Part shown: positions 30,090 through 38,000 of the stretch, one piece after another | Position numbering within the stretch: position 1 is the first letter of the stretch | Layout of the letters: the number at the start of each line of letters is the position of its first letter | Assembly: GCA_024638525.1 (NCBI GenBank) | Contig: JAHEKB010000001.1 | Coordinates: 1-39,278, forward strand | Source of the DNA: Bacteroidota bacterium | GTDB lineage: Bacteria; Bacteroidota; Bacteroidia; NS11-12g; UBA9320 | Direction of reading: 5' to 3' | Length of the DNA: 39,278 nucleotides | Position numbers and translations under genes: made by a program | The notes under the pieces: model-generated | What the model was told of the DNA's origin: nothing | Database searches by the model: none | The model's input: only the letters and a program-made list of their open reading frames with translations

Positions 30090-32876
30090 TTAGTGTGCTT
30101 CTAACCAATTATAACCTTGCCCCATCTCCACTAGAACGGGAACCTTAAGTGGCATGGCCTTTTCCATCATTGCAATGATTTGAGGCCCCAGTTCATCAAT
30201 CTCATCCTTGTGAGCATCAAAGAGCAATTCATCATGCACCTGAAGAATCATCTTTGTTTTTGTCTTGCTCTTCTCAAGCAGCTCTTGAATGTTGATCATC
30301 GCTACTTTGATCATATCAGCTGCAGAGCCTTGGATGGGGGCATTAATGGCATTTCTTTCTGCGAAACCGACTACTGTCCTGTTGTTGGAATTGATGTCCG
30401 GGATGTAACGTCTTCTGCCCAATAAGGTCTTGACATAGCCATTCTTTCTGCAAAAGTCTATGGTCTTGTCCATGTAAGAGCGTATGCCTGGGAACTGTTC
30501 AAAATAGGCATCAATAAGCTCTTTTGCTTCTGTTCTGCTGATCCCTAAATTTTGAGATAAACCAAAGGCGCCTTGTCCGTAGATGAGCCCAAAATTCACG
30601 CTTTTAGCCCTATAGCGTTGCTCCTTACTTACTTCTTCTACCTCAACACCAAACACCTTAGCTGCAGTTGCTGCATGGATATCAATACCCGCGTGAAAAG
30701 CTTCCATCATCCCTTGATCTTCAGCTACCGAAGCCACTACCCTAAGTTCAATTTGAGAGTAATCCGCTGCAATAAGAAGGTGGTTGTCATCTCTCGGAAC
30801 AAAGGCCTTGCGGACTACTCTTCCCATATCGGTCCTGATGGGAATATTTTGCAGATTTGGATTGTTGCTGCTCAACCGACCAGTGGCAGCAACTGCTTGA
30901 GCAAAGCTGGTGTGAACTCTCCCCGTTGATTCCTTGATTAGTTTTGGCAGTGCATCTACATAGGTCGATTTCAGCTTTTGAATTTGGCGGTAATCCAGAA
31001 CCTTTTGTACCATTTCATGGCTGTCTGCTAACTTTTTAAGTGTGTCTTCGTCTGTTTTGTATTGACCCGTTCTTGTTTTCTTGGCCTTTGGGTCAAGTTT
31101 CAGGACATCGAAAAGCACTTCACCCAATTGTTTAGGGCTGGAAATGTTAAAATTAGACGATGACAATTCGTGTATCTCCTTTTCAAGGCTAATGAGGTTA
31201 TGTCCCAATTCCGCACTGTAATTATCCAAGAACTCCCTGTCCACTTTTACCCCTTCCATTTCCATGCTGGCCAGTACTTTCACCAGGGGGATTTCTACAT
31301 CGGTAAATAAGGATTCCAGTTCTAGCTCTTTTAGTTTAGGAGCCAGAACCTCCTTTAGCTGTAGAGTGATATCTGCATCTTCCGCCGCATATTCTTTGGC
31401 CTTATCCAACTCTACACTTTCAAAACTCAATTGATTCTTCCCTTTCTTTCCTATAAGTGTTTCGATAGAAACAGGCTTGTAATTAAGGTATTTCTCGGAG
31501 AGGGCATTCATGCCGTGTCGTTGATCGGGCTCGATGAGATAGTGAGCCAACATAGTATCAAACATGGGCCCTTCGATGCGTATACCGTATTTATGCAATA
31601 CCATCAAGTCGTACTTGATGTTTTGAGCAATTTTCTGTATTTGCGGATTGGCAAATACATCCTGAAATATCGCGAGTATCTTTTTGCATTTGTCAAATTC
31701 ACGGGGTAAAGCCACGTAATATGCTTTTTGCTTTTCAAATGATAAAGCTAGACCAAGCACTTCAGCCTCCAATTTGTCCAGACTCGTAGTTTCTGTATCA
31801 AAGCAAAAACTGCTTTTTGTAGCCAAAAGATTTGCAAGTTCCTGTGCTTCTTTCTGGTACTGAATTAGAATATATTCATGCTCAACCGTTTCAATGGTTT
31901 TGAGTGCAGTGACTTCTGCAACCGTTTCTTGTCCGTTGCTGCCAGTTGAAGGCTCAGCTCCAAAGAGATCGCCTTGCACAGCCATTCCGGCCCCCATTTG
32001 GTCACCCAACAATCGCTTGCCCAGGGTTCGGAATTCCAATTCTTGAAACAAGCCATTGAGTGCCTCTTTGTTTGGCTCGTCCATAACCAAGGATTTCTGG
32101 TTGAATTCAACGGGTACATCATCAATAATAGTTGCAAGTTTCTTAGACAGGAATGCCAATTCTTTATTCTCGTCTATATTCTCCTTTAACTTGCCTTTGA
32201 GCCCAGAAGTGTCTTCATAGAGGCTTTCCATGCTACCGTATTCAGCCAAAAGCTTCGCTGCAGTTTTCTCACCGACTCCGGGGACACCAGGGATGTTGTC
32301 CACCTTGTCACCCATTAAGCCCAACAGGTCTATTACTTGAGCGGTGTTTTGCAAGCCAAAGCGCTGGCAAACTTCATCTGGACCCCATACTTCTGCTTTA
32401 TTGCCAGATCTGGCAGGTTTGTACATCAATATCTTTTCTGTTACCGCTTGTCCAAAATCCTTATCCGGGGTCATCATATAGGTAGTGAAACCCTGTCTTT
32501 CAGCTTCCTTGGCCAGAGTAACTATGACATCATCTGCTTCATAACCCTCCTTTTCCAATATTGGAATATTAAAGGCCTCAATAATTTTTCTTATATACGG
32601 TTCAGACCTGACAATATCCTCAGGCGTCTCATCTCTATTGGCCTTATATTCTGGATATTCTTGCTTGCGGATATTCTCAGATTTGTGGTCAAAGACCACG
32701 GCAATATGGCTTGGTTTCTGGTTCTCAAGCACATCTAACAGGGTGGTTGTGAAGCCAAATATAGCATTGGTGTTCATGCCGTAGCTGGTTATCCGTGGAT
32801 TTCGAATGAAGGCATAGTATGCTCTGAAAATAAGCGCGTAGGCATCTAGGAGGAACAGTTTTTTGTCTTGAGACAT
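30090..32876 (-). CDS. polA: DNA polymerase I
   Basis: 928 residues. The N-terminal 5'-3' exonuclease domain (FLLDAYALIFRAYYAF, EGYEADDVI, LMGDKVDNIPGVPGVGEKTA) is followed by a 3'-5' proofreading domain that keeps its acidic residues (CFDTETTSLDKLE, YAAEDADITLQLK). The polymerase domain has motif A (DYSQIELR), motif B (RAKSVNFGLIYGQG) and motif C (QVHDELLF). It fills gaps during repair and Okazaki-fragment maturation. All three activities look intact. It follows the patatin gene by nine bases. Confidence 0.98.
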   Translation of the reverse strand: MSQDKKLFLLDAYALIFRAYYAFIRNPRITSYGMNTNAIFGFTTTLLDVLENQKPSHIAVVFDHKSENIRKQEYPEYKANRDETPEDIVRSEPYIRKIIEAFNIPILEKEGYEADDVIVTLAKEAERQGFTTYMMTPDKDFGQAVTEKILMYKPARSGNKAEVWGPDEVCQRFGLQNTAQVIDLLGLMGDKVDNIPGVPGVGEKTAAKLLAEYGSMESLYEDTSGLKGKLKENIDENKELAFLSKKLATIIDDVPVEFNQKSLVMDEPNKEALNGLFQELEFRTLGKRLLGDQMGAGMAVQGDLFGAEPSTGSNGQETVAEVTALKTIETVEHEYILIQYQKEAQELANLLATKSSFCFDTETTSLDKLEAEVLGLALSFEKQKAYYVALPREFDKCKKILAIFQDVFANPQIQKIAQNIKYDLMVLHKYGIRIEGPMFDTMLAHYLIEPDQRHGMNALSEKYLNYKPVSIETLIGKKGKNQLSFESVELDKAKEYAAEDADITLQLKEVLAPKLKELELESLFTDVEIPLVKVLASMEMEGVKVDREFLDNYSAELGHNLISLEKEIHELSSSNFNISSPKQLGEVLFDVLKLDPKAKKTRTGQYKTDEDTLKKLADSHEMVQKVLDYRQIQKLKSTYVDALPKLIKESTGRVHTSFAQAVAATGRLSSNNPNLQNIPIRTDMGRVVRKAFVPRDDNHLLIAADYSQIELRVVASVAEDQGMMEAFHAGIDIHAATAAKVFGVEVEEVSKEQRYRAKSVNFGLIYGQGAFGLSQNLGISRTEAKELIDAYFEQFPGIRSYMDKTIDFCRKNGYVKTLLGRRRYIPDINSNNRTVVGFAERNAINAPIQGSAADMIKVAMINIQELLEKSKTKTKMILQVHDELLFDAHKDEIDELGPQIIAMMEKAMPLKVPVLVEMGQGYNWLEAH

Positions 32877-32881
32877 GGGCG

Positions 32882-32888
32882 CAATTTA
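32882..32888 (-). promoter_or_regulatory. Shortened -7 box abutting the polA start
   Basis: TAAATTG is one T short of TAnnTTTG, followed by CGCCC and the polA ATG. Its TAA is also the stop codon of the patatin gene. It resembles the hscA and lpxH boxes in sequence after the G and in distance, but is weaker. Confidence 0.3.
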
Positions 32889-34676
32889 TGGATTTGATTT
32901 GTCCTCGGGTAATCCCAACTTCTCTTTGAGGTCTTCTTGATTAAGCACCCCAAGAGTATGGTTGTATCCTTCTAATACAAAGTCATCAAAGGCCTTCCAC
33001 TCCAGAAATCCCTTTTTTGTTCGCGGGCTCAAGTAAATGTCTGACAGGCTTTGCTTTTTAGGGGTCTTTTCAGCGCTTGATAAGGTAATGGATTTCATTA
33101 CCGTATTCATTAAACCAGGAATGTAATTTGAATTGGGAAAACCGAAGAATCTCTTTATTAATCCAAGGTTACCGAGTCGATAGTGTCGTGTGATGCTTCG
33201 CTTTTTTTGACTAACAACATCCACCGCAATGATTTTTCCCTTGTATTTATGAGCCATAATATCAACCGGCAAGTTGTTAACAACACCCCCATCTACGAGC
33301 AAGCTGTTTTTGTGCAGTATTGGCGGTAAAATACCTGGAATTGAAATGCTGGAGAGTATGGCTAAGTCCAAGGGGCCAGTTTCAATTATTTCAGTCTCGG
33401 ACGTGGAGAGGTTGGCCGCAACTACAAAGCAATTTTTCCATGTATTAATCACATCTTGGTCGAAATGCTTTTGCAATACTTTTCTCAGTCGTCGACCCTT
33501 TAAAAGTGCAACCAATGGCAAGGTATAATCATTGAGAGGGTTGTTTTGACTTATGTCCGATCGAACATTCTTTCTGATATACTCGAAATCCCAGTCATTG
33601 GCAATGGCTGCCGTAAGTATTGACCCAATACTAGTGCCTCCAATGATGTCTATTGGAACCTCGTGCTTGCGAAAGGCTTTAAGAACGCCAATCGTTGAAA
33701 GACCATGAGCACCCCCGCCTCCGAGCACCAAACAAATCAAATCGCCAGTAATTGCCCTACAAGCGCGATCAAGATGAGTTGATTGATCAAGTTTGATCCT
33801 AAAAATCTGATTTGCGTCAAACAAACTTGTCCATTTTGAACCCTTTGGTTTAGAATCATTTGAATGAGTTATTATAAGTTGCGCTTGGTCTTGGTTGTAT
33901 AGAGTCCGAGACTGAATATGAGGCTCAAGGTCAGAGGTCTCAAAGTTTTCGGGAACGACCATAACGGTCTTGTCGGCATATTCACTGAGTACATTTTGGG
34001 TGGTCTTACTATCTGAGTAGATCAAAAGATGATCGGCAGAAGATTCCAATTTGCAGAGCAATTCAAAGCTGCTAGCTTCAATGCTATCAAGATGTAGAAT
34101 AGCAATTTCTTTTCTTCCTTTCCAGTATTGTTGAACCGCCTTAACCCAGTACCCTGCTGTCTTTCCTTCTTCAAATGTCCGTATGTGAATCACTCTATCA
34201 ACAAAGTGGTTGTGAGTATTGACTGCTGCATTTGCCTTGCTCAATCTCTTAGCGAGAACATTGGCCAGCCCGTAAGTCAGGCGCGGGTGGCTTTGAGCTA
34301 GTTGCTCAAAGTCGCTCCTTGAAAGTTCCATTAAAACAGACCTTCTGCGCGTTACGACGGTCGCATTCCTGTGGTTGCTCTGAATCAATGCCATTTCTCC
34401 AATGATTTCTCCTTGGTTTATCTGATTGATTTTCACCTCATTCCCTTCGCGCTTAACAAATACATCTAGGGCTCCATCCAGAAGGATAAACATGGAGTTT
34501 GCATCATCGCCTTCCGAGACGAGTAAATGGGATTTGTCCAAAGTTAGAAAGGAGGAACTGCGAGCGATATCTGGACAATCGCTTGAATCAAAATAATTTT
34601 TAATGACCTCTAAATACCTGCTTTGGGTCAAAGGATTTAAGTCATTGAAGGAATTTCTTACTTCCATATTTAGCAT
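32886..34676 (-). CDS. Patatin-like phospholipase with N-terminal cyclic-nucleotide-binding domain
   Basis: 596 residues from ATG 34676. A cNMP-binding-type domain comes first (HLLVSEGDDANSMFILLDG, NQGEIIGEMALI, near residues 50-145), then a middle region of unknown role, then patatin: GGGGAHG oxyanion loop, GTSIGS with the serine nucleophile and LLVDGGVVNNLP with the catalytic Asp. Eukaryotic neuropathy target esterase and RssA-like bacterial proteins have the same order; substrates are presumably lysophospholipids, not shown here. The open frame reaches 34721, but a -7 box (34679-34686) would then lie in the coding region. ATG 34667 is a further choice. Confidence 0.88.
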   Translation of the reverse strand: MLNMEVRNSFNDLNPLTQSRYLEVIKNYFDSSDCPDIARSSSFLTLDKSHLLVSEGDDANSMFILLDGALDVFVKREGNEVKINQINQGEIIGEMALIQSNHRNATVVTRRRSVLMELSRSDFEQLAQSHPRLTYGLANVLAKRLSKANAAVNTHNHFVDRVIHIRTFEEGKTAGYWVKAVQQYWKGRKEIAILHLDSIEASSFELLCKLESSADHLLIYSDSKTTQNVLSEYADKTVMVVPENFETSDLEPHIQSRTLYNQDQAQLIITHSNDSKPKGSKWTSLFDANQIFRIKLDQSTHLDRACRAITGDLICLVLGGGGAHGLSTIGVLKAFRKHEVPIDIIGGTSIGSILTAAIANDWDFEYIRKNVRSDISQNNPLNDYTLPLVALLKGRRLRKVLQKHFDQDVINTWKNCFVVAANLSTSETEIIETGPLDLAILSSISIPGILPPILHKNSLLVDGGVVNNLPVDIMAHKYKGKIIAVDVVSQKKRSITRHYRLGNLGLIKRFFGFPNSNYIPGLMNTVMKSITLSSAEKTPKKQSLSDIYLSPRTKKGFLEWKAFDDFVLEGYNHTLGVLNQEDLKEKLGLPEDKSNP

Positions 34677-34678
34677 CT

Positions 34679-34686
34679 CAAAAATA
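34679..34686 (-). promoter_or_regulatory. -7 box immediately before the patatin gene start
   Basis: TATTTTTG matches TAnnTTTG; AG and then ATG 34676 follow. If used, transcription begins around or inside the first codons, favouring ATG 34676 or 34667. Confidence 0.35.
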
Positions 34687-34725
34687 ACTCTGCTCAGCCA
34701 TCTTTTACCATCGCTGTGCATGACT

Positions 34726-34733
34726 TACATTTG
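34726..34733 (+). promoter_or_regulatory. -7 promoter box for tyrS
   Basis: TACATTTG is a perfect TAnnTTTG, 15 bases before the tyrS ATG, giving a leader of about 10 bases. TTT is found where TTG is expected. No T-box or other long leader is present. Confidence 0.45.
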
Positions 34734-34748
34734 CCCAAAATTCGTTAA

Positions 34749-36029
34749 ATGAGTTTTGAGTCAAATTACAATCTTGTCGAAGAGCTGAAATGGAGAGGGC
34801 TGTTTCATCAGGATACTCCCGGTACAGAAGAATTACTATCTAAGGAAAAAGTGCGCGGTTATATAGGGTTCGATCCCACCGCAGACTCATTGCATATAGG
34901 AAACCTGGTGCCCATAATACTACTGGTTCACCTACAACGCTCTGGGCATCAACCAGTGGTTTTGGTAGGAGGAGCAACAGGGATGGTAGGAGATCCTTCT
35001 GGAAAGAAATCAGAAAGGCAGTTATTGGATACGGAGAGTATTCAAAAAAACTTGGAAGGTCAATTGGCTCAACTCAAACGCTTTTTGAACTTTGATGGAG
35101 AAGAAGGAGCCTTGGTAGTCAATAATTACGATTGGTTTTCTTCTATGGGCTTTTTAGATTTCATCCGCGATGTTGGCAAGCACATCAGTGTGAATTATAT
35201 GATGGCTAAAGACTCGGTCAAGAATCGCCTAGAGAGCGGTATGTCATTTACCGAATTCAGCTATCAATTGGTGCAGGGATATGATTTTTACCACCTTTGG
35301 AAAGAGATGGATGTGAAGCTCCAGATGGGAGGGAGCGATCAATGGGGCAATATCGTAACGGGAACTGAATTGATCCGGAGAAAAGGACAAGGAGAAGGAT
35401 TTGCACTTACCTCGCCCTTAATAACGAAATCGGACGGCGGCAAATTCGGAAAATCTGAAGGAGGAAACGTTTGGCTAGACAGCAATAGAACCTCAGTATA
35501 TGAGTTTTACCAGTTTTGGATCAACACTTCAGATGAGGATGCCGAGCGGTATATAAAGATCTTTACGCTCTTAGAAAAAGATGTCATTGATGATTTAATT
35601 ATTAAGCATCGAGACATGCCCCATTTAAGGACATTGCAAAAGGAATTGGCAAAGTATATGACTAGCTGGGTTCATGGCGAATCCAATTTTGAAAAGGTCT
35701 ATGAAATGAGTGACTATTTATTTAGGTCGGATTCTATAGAGAAGATTGCTAGCTTGGAATTTAGCGATGTGCTGGCCTTGTTTAGTGGCAAGCCCATTGC
35801 TGAAGTAGAAACGGTAAATGGGATGAGCATGATAGAAGCACTATCATCCAAAACACAATTCCTGCCTTCCAATAAAGAAGCGAGCAGAGCCTTAAAAGAA
35901 AACTCCGTATCAGTAAACGGAGAAAAAGTGGGCTGGGACTACGAACTTGGTGATAAGGATTTGCTTTCTGGCAAGTTTATCATTGTTCAAAGAGGAAAAA
36001 AGCGCCATTTTTTGTTAGTAAAGAAGTAG
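34749..36029 (+). CDS. tyrS: Tyrosyl-tRNA synthetase
   Basis: 426 residues, class I aminoacyl-tRNA synthetase. HIGN lies at 49-52 and the second signature, in the variant form KFGKS, at 232-236. LQMGGSDQWGNIVTG is the tyrosine-site helix. The C-terminal 70 residues form an S4-like RNA-binding domain (SVNGEKVGWDYELG). It charges tRNA-Tyr with tyrosine. The stop is separated by one base from the next gene, so it heads a four-gene unit. Confidence 0.97.
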   Translation: MSFESNYNLVEELKWRGLFHQDTPGTEELLSKEKVRGYIGFDPTADSLHIGNLVPIILLVHLQRSGHQPVVLVGGATGMVGDPSGKKSERQLLDTESIQKNLEGQLAQLKRFLNFDGEEGALVVNNYDWFSSMGFLDFIRDVGKHISVNYMMAKDSVKNRLESGMSFTEFSYQLVQGYDFYHLWKEMDVKLQMGGSDQWGNIVTGTELIRRKGQGEGFALTSPLITKSDGGKFGKSEGGNVWLDSNRTSVYEFYQFWINTSDEDAERYIKIFTLLEKDVIDDLIIKHRDMPHLRTLQKELAKYMTSWVHGESNFEKVYEMSDYLFRSDSIEKIASLEFSDVLALFSGKPIAEVETVNGMSMIEALSSKTQFLPSNKEASRALKENSVSVNGEKVGWDYELGDKDLLSGKFIIVQRGKKRHFLLVKK

Positions 36030-36030
36030 A

Positions 36031-36885
36031 ATGATTAAAATAGATCCTAAAGAGATTGAAATTCCGAAGCTTCATCACTACCTATTAGGTTCTGTTGGGC
36101 CAAGACCTATTTGCTTTGCAAGTACAATAGACAGTAAAGGCAATAGGAATTTAAGTCCTTTTAGCTTTTTCAATGTATTCAGCGCTAATCCTCCTATTAT
36201 GGTGTTTTCTCCGGCGCGGAGTGGGAGAACCAATACAACCAAAAACACATATGACAATGTGGTGGATGTCCCAGAAGTGGTTATTAATGTGGTTACTTAC
36301 TCTATGGTTAACCAGATGAGCCTGACCAGTTCTCCCTACCCAAAAGGGGTAGATGAATTCGAAAAAGGCGGTTTTACTGCCGTGGCATCTGAGAATATTA
36401 GGCCATACAGGGTTGCGGAATCTCCGATACAGATGGAGTGCAAGGTGTTGGAAGTAAAGGAATTAGGACATGAAGGTGCCGCTGGAAATTTAGTGATATG
36501 TGAACTGCTTTGTATTCATTTGGATGAAACTATACTAGACGATAAAGCTATGGTTGATCAACAGAAAGTAGACCTCGTGGCTAGGATGGGTGGGAGTTGG
36601 TATTGCAGAGCATATGGAGACGCACTGTTTCAATTAGACAAACCGATTACCAGCCTTGGAATTGGTATAGATGCTCTACCGGAAGCGATTCGAAATTCGA
36701 AAGAACTATCGGGGAATGAACTTGGGCTATTGGGCAGTTTGACAGAATTACCAAAGACAGAAGAGATTAGAAATCAAATAGATAAATTATCTAAAGAAAA
36801 AATCACTTTAAGTAATGCCAAACTTGCGTTAAACCGCGGTGAATGGAAGTTGGCATATTGCATATTGAGTGAGTGCCTCTCATGA
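36031..36885 (+). CDS. Flavin reductase-like, FMN-binding split-barrel protein
   Basis: 284 residues. The N-terminal flavin reductase-like domain shows GSVGPRPICFASTID, LSPFSFFNVFSANPPIMVF and VINVVTYSMVNQM, which line the FMN site in this split-barrel family. The C-terminal 70 residues are helical and specific to this subgroup. Members either reduce free flavin with NAD(P)H or hold a flavin as a prosthetic group; which applies here is unclear. Starts one base after tyrS and overlaps the next gene by 4 bases. Confidence 0.85.
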   Translation: MIKIDPKEIEIPKLHHYLLGSVGPRPICFASTIDSKGNRNLSPFSFFNVFSANPPIMVFSPARSGRTNTTKNTYDNVVDVPEVVINVVTYSMVNQMSLTSSPYPKGVDEFEKGGFTAVASENIRPYRVAESPIQMECKVLEVKELGHEGAAGNLVICELLCIHLDETILDDKAMVDQQKVDLVARMGGSWYCRAYGDALFQLDKPITSLGIGIDALPEAIRNSKELSGNELGLLGSLTELPKTEEIRNQIDKLSKEKITLSNAKLALNRGEWKLAYCILSECLS

Positions 36886-37412
36886 ATTTTCAAGTATTCT
36901 TATTCAAGTTGACAATGAGCCTTTACTATGTGATTAGGCTGAGTTTAATGTTTGCCCCACTCACCATATTGCTGGTATTTTCCAGACAAGGGGGGTGGAA
37001 ATATGGATTTACCTTTATTCAGAATAGCCTAAATGTGGGATTATTTATGGCTTTCGCTATGGGCTTCATGTTGGGAATGTACCATGTATTGAGCTATGAG
37101 CTAATCGGAGAAGGACCCTTGAAAAATTATTTGCGCTCAAAGCAAAAGGTTAAAGTAAAATCTTCAATGAGTTTGAGTGATATTGTGGAAGGAGCCTTAA
37201 GTGATGATAGAAACTCGCTGATAACGGAAGGCGAGAATTCTGTGACATTGAAAAGGAAAGTTATTTTTTCTCCCCCAGATAAAATCAAAATCAGTACAGA
37301 TGAAGAAGGTTATGTTATAGAGAGCAGACCTCATTACAATTGGTGGTTTATTGATTTTGGACGAAACTTTAAGCACGTCAAGCTGTTTGCTAAACAGTTG
37401 CAATCTTCATGA
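36882..37412 (+). CDS. Unknown protein with two N-terminal membrane helices
   Basis: 176 residues, not recognised. Two hydrophobic segments lie at about 5-30 (LYYVIRLSLMFAPLTILLVF) and 45-70 (VGLFMAFAMGFMLGMYHVL), followed by a soluble tail of about 100 residues, mostly charged and beta-like, with YNWWFIDFG near the end. ATG 36882 overlaps the previous stop as ATGA, a better start than GTG 36873. Its stop again overlaps the next ATG by 4 bases. Sandwiched between two flavin proteins, it could anchor or accept electrons from them, but it has no visible cofactor motif. Confidence 0.7.
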   Translation: MNFQVFLFKLTMSLYYVIRLSLMFAPLTILLVFSRQGGWKYGFTFIQNSLNVGLFMAFAMGFMLGMYHVLSYELIGEGPLKNYLRSKQKVKVKSSMSLSDIVEGALSDDRNSLITEGENSVTLKRKVIFSPPDKIKISTDEEGYVIESRPHYNWWFIDFGRNFKHVKLFAKQLQSS

Positions 37413-37978
37413 ATATTACCATTATTTCAGGTTCAGCAAGGATAGATAATAACACTATGCGCGTGGCTAAAGCCATTTCTTCAATGGTCGAAAATGCCAA
37501 AATCATAGACTTCAAAGATTTTGATCTTCCCTATGCCAACGAGGGCTTTCTCAATTTTAATGAGCTCAGTCCTTTTCAACAAGATTTAACAGACTCTATT
37601 GAGCACGCGGACTTACTTATAGTACTTACTCCTGAGTACAATTGGTTTCCCAGTGCAGAGGTTATCAATATGGTACATCAATTGGCAAGCAAGCCTTTTA
37701 GTCACATTTTTGACAACAAGGTCGCAGCATTTGTTGGTGTTAGCACAGGAAGAGGAGGCCGTATGCCAGCGGTTCAGCTGAGTTATGTGTTTGACAAAAT
37801 CTTCAATGTATTCAATTTGCAAAGCATCACGTCACCTAAGAAATTTGAATCTCAATTCACCACCCAATGCATATCTGAAACAGGTGAACTCTTGGATAAT
37901 GATGCCTATAATCAAGGCCTTAAAGACTTTGTCCAATATTCTGTAAATGTTGCTGATAGGTGGCATTCTAATCGTTAA
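37409..37978 (+). CDS. NAD(P)H-dependent FMN reductase, flavodoxin-like fold
   Basis: 189 residues. The FMN phosphate loop GSARIDNNTMRVA at the N-terminus, LTPEYNWFPSAEVINMVHQL in the middle and VGVSTGRGGRMPAVQL match the NADPH-dependent FMN reductase family (PF03358). These use NAD(P)H to reduce FMN, quinones or azo compounds. The second flavin protein in this gene set, translationally coupled to the membrane protein (ATGA). Physiological acceptor unknown. Confidence 0.88.
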   Translation: MNITIISGSARIDNNTMRVAKAISSMVENAKIIDFKDFDLPYANEGFLNFNELSPFQQDLTDSIEHADLLIVLTPEYNWFPSAEVINMVHQLASKPFSHIFDNKVAAFVGVSTGRGGRMPAVQLSYVFDKIFNVFNLQSITSPKKFESQFTTQCISETGELLDNDAYNQGLKDFVQYSVNVADRWHSNR

Positions 37979-37983
37979 TTTTC

Positions 37984-37992
37984 TATACTTTG
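37984..37992 (+). promoter_or_regulatory. Near-match -7 box before the last gene
   Basis: TATACTTTG resembles TAnnTTTG with one base more between TA and TTTG. CGCCATTA follows before the ATG at 38001, like the TTTGCGCC seen at lpxH and hscA. Weak evidence. Confidence 0.3.
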
Positions 37993-38000
37993 CGCCATTA

